Of a DNA stretch of 64,000 nt, positions 57,796-64,000 are shown one piece after another (within the stretch, counting starts at the first letter, position 1; the number at the start of each line of letters is the position of its first letter). A program made the translations under genes and the position numbers. Location of the stretch: contig OY720100.1 in NCBI GenBank assembly GCA_963082875.1, forward strand, positions 9,982,001 through 10,046,000. The letters are read 5' to 3'. The notes beneath the pieces were generated by a model, which worked only from the letters and a program-made list of their open reading frames with translations, was not told the DNA's origin and did no database searches. Source of the DNA: Corella eumyota. Taxonomy: Eukaryota; Chordata; Ascidiacea; Phlebobranchia; Corellidae.

Positions 57796-60439
57796 ATGTT
57801 TACGAAAAGAAGAACACAAGCAAATTTGAATGACAAAATCACGATGCTCAAATTTAATTTGGAAACAGATGGAAAGTGCTTATATCAAACTAAGGATCCG
57901 CCCGGACAACGGTGTGTGTATATTATTCCAGGTACGATTGAAAACCTAAACTATTATTCAAAAATCACCATATTCGCCGGTTAAAAAGAATAGGGTAAAA
58001 CATAAAAGTGTTTTTGTGAGTTTTCGTTATACCGTAAATTAGTGGAATTCATTTTTGTAAACACTAGTCGGATGGTATTAGACTTGACTTTTATAATTTA
58101 CCAGACATATATCCAGAAAACTTAAACAAGAAAAAAATTAAAATGCAACGGTCTGCTTTTATAACAAGGATAGGGTATCAGTGTGTTTTATATAAATATT
58201 GCCTTATTTTAGATTATTTAAAACTTCTTGTTCATAATTTCGATTTCGTGTGAAAACTTTATATTAATGTAATATAACTAAAAGTAATCCCATGCTGAAA
58301 ATTGTAAAATTTATAAATTTTAAATGAAATTTGAGTTTTAAAATAATTTTTTTATGTCGTTTTTTTTTATTGAAATCGATCTTGCTTAAAAGTTCGTTTA
58401 AAACGCATAGTAACGTATATTCATTGATTGCCATGTCGGTTTTGATTTTTCTTTACGTTCTCAGGAAATGTTGAAAGCAAAATCTATCGACTTACGACAT
58501 TTCGAAAATTTCCGAATCACATACCAGTTGATGTCACGCAACTTGCAATAAATGGATTTTTCTTTACTGGTTGCCGAGACCGCGTAAAATGTTTTAGGTC
58601 CTCGTTTTTATTTGCTAGTGATAAGTATAACCTATTATGCATTATGTTTGTGAGGCAAAAACATGCTGTCAAGATATTTTGTAAAAGTATACCATGCCTT
58701 TATTTAAAAAGGAAAGTGTGAATAATGTGTTTGTGTTTTTCCAATTTTTTTACATATTCAAGATTCACTTTAATTATCAAAAGTTCAATTTTTTTAGTTG
58801 CGCGCGGTGCGTTGAGGACTGGTGCATAGGCGACGACCCAGCGTCACGAGAATGGCATGGACGCGACTGCTCACTAGTAGCTGAAAATACCCATACCAGT
58901 GCAGTAATAAGTAAGTTAAAAAAAACGCTTACTCTGTCATATTTTTAAATGTGTTTTCATGATGAAAATAAACAAGCGTAAAAGAAAATTATCTAGATAG
59001 GACTATCAACATTGGCATCTACGACTAAAAGACCAAAAACATGACACAACCAGCCATATTATGAATCACAAATTACCAATTAATTGCACGCTTTTACAGA
59101 CACAAAACCTTCGCAAAGGACAAATTCCATAATTAATAGAAATACTAAAGCTGAGTTAGAACGTCAGTTTCCTTGTTTGCGACCTTGAAATCCACACATG
59201 AGAGATGTTTTTGACAGGTTACAAACGTTTGTGGACTCTAAAAATTGGCCTAAGGAAAGAACGAATAGCCTACCTCAGCAGTTTGCTGAAGCCGGACTGC
59301 TTTACTTGGGTTGGTATTTTAACAAGAACAAAAGTAAAGTTTTAAACATACGTTTAGCTTCGATTAGATACAATGTAAGAATTTTTTTATACGTAGAATT
59401 TTTTTAAAGGTAACCGCGATAGAGTAAAATGTTGGTATTGCAATGGAGGTTTACAATTGGGAACTAAATGATGAACCGTGGTTTGAACATGCTAAGTGGT
59501 TCCCAAAGTGAGCTTTATAATTTTTTTAATACAAAAGTTTCTAATAACACTTTGTTTATATTTCATAAACGCTCTCAGATGCGAGTTTTTGTTGCAAAAA
59601 AAAGGACCAGGATTTGTTGAAACTGTAGCAGGTCAATTTCCTAACCTTCAACGACCGCCGCAGAGTGCACCAAGTTTTATGAATTTTAGGTAAATATAAA
59701 ATCAATGCTTTTTTACATCCAGATTCAACGAGCTTTGAGTAATGTAGCTGGATTTTTATAACTGTAGGTTTAACAACAACGCAAAAAAAACTTTGCGTCA
59801 TTTTTTTTCTTTATACTGTAGTAAACAGTCTAAAACTTGTTAAATACGATTTTAGTTCAACTCCAAACCCAGAAAATAGCGAACAAGCAAATACCCAGGA
59901 AGCTAAAAAAGTAGGGCGCGAAAGAAAACCCGCTAACAGCGAAATTTAACCATCACATTTGATTGAAAAAGCAAGGTCACTGGGTTTTAACGATGTGCAC
60001 ATTCAAAAAGTGTTACAAAAGTATGCAGAAAAAAATTTTTCAAAGATTATATAGGCGTTTGTGTTATTTTATATAACAAATTTACCTTGAAAATCTAATT
60101 TGTTTATTTAAAAGGGGTTGTAAGACCAGCGCACTACCGTTCGAGAACTTTAGCGAAATGTTGGATAACTTGCTAAAGATCCCAGTGTCAAGCTCCATAG
60201 AAACTAAAACTACGGTTTCCGTGACTAAATCACACGAAAACCCAATATCGAATGCATTTCAGGAATTGCAAAGTCTCGAAAGAAATAGGCTTTGTCGCAA
60301 TTGTCATGATGAGGCTAGTAGCGTTTTATTTTTACCCTGTGGTCACTTGGTTTGCTGCCAAAATTGTTCAAAAAATGTTCAAAAATGTTCGCTTTGCAAA
60401 ACTTTAGTAAAAGAAAAAATAAAGACCTTCATTGCTTGA
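57796..60439 (+). pseudogene. IAP-type gene (BIR-BIR-UBA-RING), right arm copy
   Basis: Eight exons read from splice signals: 57796-57931, 58465-58597, 58798-58910, 59100-59309, 59410-59507, 59579-59689, 59856-60020, 60115-60439. Exons 2-3 give BIR1 (YRLTTFRKFP, LAINGFFFTGCRDRVKCF, CARC), whose zinc ligands are spaced C-x2-C-x15-H-x3-C rather than the usual x16 and x6-8. Exons 4-6 give BIR2 (NPHMRDVFDRLQTF, GNRDRVKCWYCNGG, DEPWFEHAKWFPKC) with normal spacing. Exon 7 resembles a UBA domain (LIEKARSLGFNDVHIQKVL). Exon 8 holds a canonical IAP RING ending KTFIA. Such proteins inhibit caspases and act as E3 ligases. Two in-frame stops and one frame break interrupt the model and are shared by the other arm; unusual splicing around them is possible but not shown. 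Confidence 0.68.
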
Positions 60440-61179
60440 TTTTTCGGCTATATTACGACATAAAATTTAATTGCTGACATAAAAAAATGAATTCCAAATT
60501 TAAGTAAAAAAAAAAAATCGTTGTTGTATGTCTACAATAAATAAAAATATGTTTTGTTGTTTTTTCTTTTAATTTTAAAATTCTCATTAATAGTTTTATT
60601 TTAGTAAAAAGGATCTATTGTTATACCTCAAACTAGACTTTTTTTAGTGTGTACAAAACCTAATGTGCGGTTTAAAAACGACGTGATATCAATTTATTTT
60701 AGCGTCGTGATAACATACAAACCATATCCAATTAAAAACTATTACCCTGATATGTTTCAGAATTTAATTTAAAAAGTGCGCAGTTTATATGTTTTGTATT
60801 TGTTAGATTTGAAGTTTCGGATAGGCTTTACACGCACCCATGTAATTAACTTTTTAAGTTTTTTGGAGGCTTTACATGCACCCAAATAATTTAAAGCTGA
60901 AATTCTAATAAATTAAATATTTATTTTAAAAGTTTTGGTCAACGTCAACTCAATATTTTTCACGCTATTTTTTAAAGTGCGTCCACAGCTACCTCAACAA
61001 AAAATAAATTAGGTTACTAGTTTAAATTTTTAATATAGTTATTATCCTGTTTAGCATAACTCACGCAAGCAAACGATAAATTATTCGAAAACAATTTTTC
61101 ACACCAAACTCTTGAGTAAACATCTTACCTACATACATTTTTAAATTATTCGTTCAATTATATTTTGAGCCGTTTTATT

Positions 61180-61451
61180 TAAACACATTATGTAATTTTA
61201 TCATAAAAGTGTTTAAGAAAAACCTTTTTAGGAAAATTAACGTTTGTTGTATAATTGCAACTTCAAGTAACGCTAGACTTACAGAAATTATAAATAGGAA
61301 AAATTGATTTTAAACACATTATGTAATTTTATCATAAAAGTGTTTAAGAAAAACCTTTTTAGGAAAATTAACGTTTGTTGTATAATTACAACTTCAAGTA
61401 ACGCTAGACTTACAGAAATTATAGATAGGAAAAATTGAAAATTGATTTTAC
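61180..61451 (-). repeat. Tandem duplication of about 138 bp (right arm)
   Basis: Inverted counterpart of 49942-50215, two nearly identical blocks starting AAACACATTATGTAATTTTA. Confidence 0.7.
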
Positions 61452-61595
61452 CTTATTAAATTTTAGACAAAATTTTGTCCAACAGAATGATGCAGTTCTG
61501 AGTTTAAACTTGAAAACTCCTTTTTTGTCTTAACCGTTTGTATTTATAATACTCTGGGCAAAACTAATGTTTTGTTGTTTTAAAGCCTTTTGAAA

Positions 61596-62017
61596 ATGAC
61601 TCAATCACAAGTGGACAGCTTTAGTTTTTTTTTATCTGAACTGATTTCATCTGAATTGGGTAAACCCGCACCGAGTACGATTGCAACTGTATCGAAGGCT
61701 AAAGAAAATCAAATGAAAAAAAAATTAAGCTTACCAAAATCGAAAAACCTAAATCTTTTCAAAGTCTATTGGAAGATCTGGATCGAAAACGAAAGCTTTC
61801 GGATGATGTGTTGGTTCAAAGTTGTCGATTAACATCAGGCTTTTTAAGTGCTTACAGTAGAAACTCGAAATGGCTACAAGTAGAGCTAGTCGATTTAACT
61901 GACGCGCTGTTAGCAAACGGTGCGTATGTTTTAGGATACCCAGAAAATTTTCCAAACTGTTTAAATGTTCTTTATTACTGTACTGAAAAGGGTTCAAACG
62001 AAGCTTGTCCGGTTTAA
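61596..62017 (+). CDS. Unidentified reading frame downstream of the IAP gene
   Basis: On the same strand as the IAP gene and 1.15 kb beyond it. ATG at 61596 gives MTQSQVDSFSFFLSELISS, then a Lys-rich stretch; the better-balanced composition then continues in another frame (KSFQSLLEDLDRKRKL, SGFLSAYSRN, WLQVELVDLTDALLANGA, CLNVLYYCTEKG) to the stop at 62015-62017. Both frames are open in both arms, with small indels between them. I know no matching family. It may be one gene with a frame break, an exon of a larger transcript, or a gene remnant. Confidence 0.4.
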
Positions 62018-62204
62018 AACCGCATCGATGAGATAATCGAAGACGCAATAGCTAGCTCCATTCACATAAAATTAAAATTTATTTTATATAATAAAAAATA
62101 TTAAAGATATTAAAACAAAATATATCTTATTAAAGATTACAAAAGCGCCTCCGAAACGAGGCTGTCATTTTATTGGCTTCGACACAACCATCCTGTGTAA
62201 CTTT

Positions 62205-62572
62205 ACAAAGAAAAAAACGGGCCCGTAATTTTAGAGAAAAAAAACGGGCGCGTAACTTTGACATCCAAACAGGTTTGTAATTTTAGAGAAAAAAAACGGG
62301 CGCGTAACTTCGACATCCAAACGGGTGTGTAATTTTAGAGAAAAAAAACGGGCGCGTAATTTCGATCGCGAAACGGGTGCGAAATTAAACGAGCACGAAA
62401 AAACGGGCGTGTCGTATAATTCTGATAGCCTCCACACAACCAAACCTGACCGTCATTTAAAAAAAAAACGGGCACGTAACTTCGACACCCAAACGGGCGC
62501 GTAATTTTAGAGAAAAAAAAAACGGGCGCGTAATTTCGATCGCGAAATCAAACGGGCATATAAAAACGGGCA
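62205..62572 (-). repeat. CpG-rich minisatellite, outer end of palindrome 2 (right)
   Basis: Inverted counterpart of 48826-49190 with AAAAACGGGCGCGTAA and CTTCGACATCCAAACGGG blocks. The unit number differs slightly from the left arm. Confidence 0.7.
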
Positions 62573-62602
62573 TATAATGACCTATGTATTACTACTGGCG
62601 CG

Positions 62603-63394
62603 GGGTGTTCCGTCATGATTAGTACGTCTCCCCCAAAAAATTCTACTGTCACGTTCCCGGGTTGTTACAACATGCGGCCTTTTCAAAAATACGTGTTAGT
62701 TGTTTAAAAAAAAATTTAGGACGTTAGTTATAACAGTTATTGTTTAAAAATTTAATAAACATAAAGGTATTGTTACAGGCATTATTTTGTTAAATAAATT
62801 TAACGTTTTAATGAATTGTTTAGCCGATTTAAGTGGGTATACTTTGAGTGACAGTTCAAAAAACGCCTTTTTCGAATTTGATAAGCGCACATTACTTCAC
62901 GCAGCATCTATTTAGAGAGTAACGCGGTATTTGGTGGCAATTTTTTAAAATTGGAGTTTTAGTTCATTACAGATTGACCATTAAGGTAAGTAGACGTGTT
63001 TTTGTTAGCAATTAAATGTTAGGTTTATATTAATTTTTTCGTTATCAATACTGACGTAATAACATATGCGATTATTTATTAAATATTAATAAAGTAATGT
63101 TAGTTTTAAAAAAAATATTTTTAACAGTTTGTTTAAGTTTTTGTGGCAAAAGTACAAAGTTTTATCTAGGACATAAGTTTAGTTAAGTTTTCGTTTTAAA
63201 GTGACAATAGTTTTGAGTAGTATAGTGGTAGGTAAGATTTTAATGGTAAAGTTGCAACAAACACTTAAACTTACGGGCATTCCTGTAACGCTTTAATCTA
63301 AAACAATATGTTTTTAACAAAGCACTTTACCTGTAATTTATATGTGACTTTTTAATTATACTTATTTTTAACCCATTTTTTGCAGTTTAGGTTA
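62603..63394. other. Spacer right of palindrome 2
   Basis: No supported gene. A 34-codon frame (from ATG 62811) and a consensus donor (CATTAAG/GTAAGT near 62989) could mark a small 5' exon, but nothing confirms it. At about 63120-63260 there are degenerate units of the AAGTTTTTGTGGCAAAAGTA type related to the 48-kb minisatellite. Confidence 0.35.
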
Positions 63395-63566
63395 TTATTG
63401 ATTATAATTCCCCTATATTTATGCTGTTTATTTAGTGCTGGCTTAACAGGAGTTTATACCTTTTAAAGCGACTTATTCAGAGGCGCTACAGCATGAGAGC
63501 AGTAGGGATAGTCCCACAATATCATTGGTGTACCAAATGCTTTTACCACTACACCACGCTGCCGAT
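63395..63566 (-). mobile_element. tRNA-derived SINE
   Basis: On the minus strand: head GGCAGCGTGGTGTAGTGG, then AAAAGCATTTGG, followed by the body that ends CTGTTAAGCCAGCACTAA and GGGAATTATAATCAATAATA. Same family as the copies at 7160 and 29115. Confidence 0.65.
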
Positions 63567-63799
63567 TTTGTTAATTACCATTAAAAATGTGAATGCAACA
63601 GTAAACTATTATTATTTAGACTTGGCAATTTTTACCCACTTAATAGGTTCCCCATTAAAAAATGGTATGTGGTGTCAAGCCAAAAATTGCACACCACAAC
63701 CGTGTTTTTTTAATTTTTTTTTAAACAATATGCTGCTGAATAAATTTTAATATAACTAGTAGAACGATGCAGAGGTTTAACACATTGCTTAACTACACG

Positions 63800-63845
63800 G
63801 CAGCGTGGTGTACTGTTTAGAACATTTGCTACACAACCAATACTC
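63800..63845 (+). mobile_element. SINE head fragment
   Basis: Only the tRNA-like 5' part is seen (GGCAGCGTGGTGTACTG, then TTTAGAACATTTGCTACAC), in the orientation opposite to the copy 250 bases to the left. It is truncated where palindrome 1-type sequence begins. Confidence 0.45.
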
Positions 63846-63849
63846 AATA

Positions 63850-64000
63850 GCTTAATTTTCATGTGAATTATCAACATGTTATTAATAATCTTGTTTATTT
63901 ACAGACTATTACCGACTAACTTTGGATCAAAACTTTAACAATCGCGTTTTTTTTATAATCGAATTGTATGTCGATATATAATTTTTGGAAACTCTAACCC
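63850..64000 (-). repeat. Start of another palindrome 1-family copy
   Basis: The last 150 bases (ATCAACATGTTATTAATAAT, GACTATTACCGACTAACTTT, ATATAATTTTTGGAAACTC) are the inverted form of the left-arm stretch 40310-40450, in the orientation of a right arm. The copy continues beyond the window. It matches the left arm better than the right arm of palindrome 1. Confidence 0.75.

Larger units (their letters stand above)
56991..62602 (-). repeat. Palindrome 2, right arm (5.6 kb)
   Basis: Inverted counterpart of 48789-54403, starting TAAAGTAATGACAAAG at the centre and ending GACCTATGTATTACTACTGG outside. After removing the contig overlap the arms would be separated by about 1.3 kb of non-palindromic centre. 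Confidence 0.88.

Overview
The window looks like nuclear DNA of a tunicate, most probably Ciona. It is about 30% GC, with compact genes of many short exons, single-copy versions of genes that vertebrates hold as paralogues, short tRNA-headed SINEs and MITEs in introns, and polypyrimidine acceptors just before start codons (compatible with the spliced-leader trans-splicing known in Ciona). The species call is inference; no rRNA, tRNA or mitochondrial marker is present.

The left half (about 1-34 kb) is ordinary host genome. A 22-exon TAO-type Ste20 kinase gene (5993-17370, +) is followed by a nine-exon AIDA gene (19755-22859, +). AIDA faces, tail to tail, a 14-exon MIA3/TANGO1-cTAGE5 family gene (24045-28915, -). 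The MIA3-AIDA tail-to-tail pair also exists on human 1q41, so this is conserved microsynteny. Next comes a single-exon p67phox (NCF2-like) NADPH-oxidase activator (32115-33686, +). It keeps the TPR/Rac-binding half but has no SH3 domain and ends in four repeated acidic Ile-Tyr motifs. The spacers hold SINEs, MITEs and AT-rich or purine/pyrimidine minisatellites.

The right half (about 37.7-64 kb) is accessory DNA. It opens with an isolated GC-rich COG7 C-terminal fragment (37732-38164). Two very large imperfect palindromes follow, side by side. Palindrome 1 (39511-48002) carries arrays of a 179-bp tandem repeat in both arms, in opposite orientation. Each repeat holds a CRE-like TGACGTCA beside a TATA-like stretch and, on the other strand, a consensus 5' splice site; the right arm also has a 1.1-kb fold-back insertion. 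Palindrome 2 (48789-62602) has 5.6-kb arms about 1% different. Each arm holds a BIR-BIR-UBA-RING inhibitor-of-apoptosis gene with a few shared coding breaks, plus an unidentified reading frame and a CpG-rich minisatellite at the outer end. The centre of palindrome 2 contains a 200-N gap whose flanking 1,069 bp are repeated on both sides, which looks like two unmerged overlapping contig ends. At the far right edge another copy of the palindrome 1 family begins.

The host genes act in separate pathways: stress-kinase signalling (TAOK), JNK/axin modulation (AIDA), ER export of large cargo (MIA3 family), superoxide production (p67phox) and Golgi tethering (COG7 fragment). No operon-like relation between them is visible. 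Exon boundaries were read by eye from splice signals, reading phase and remembered family sequences; no alignment was run.
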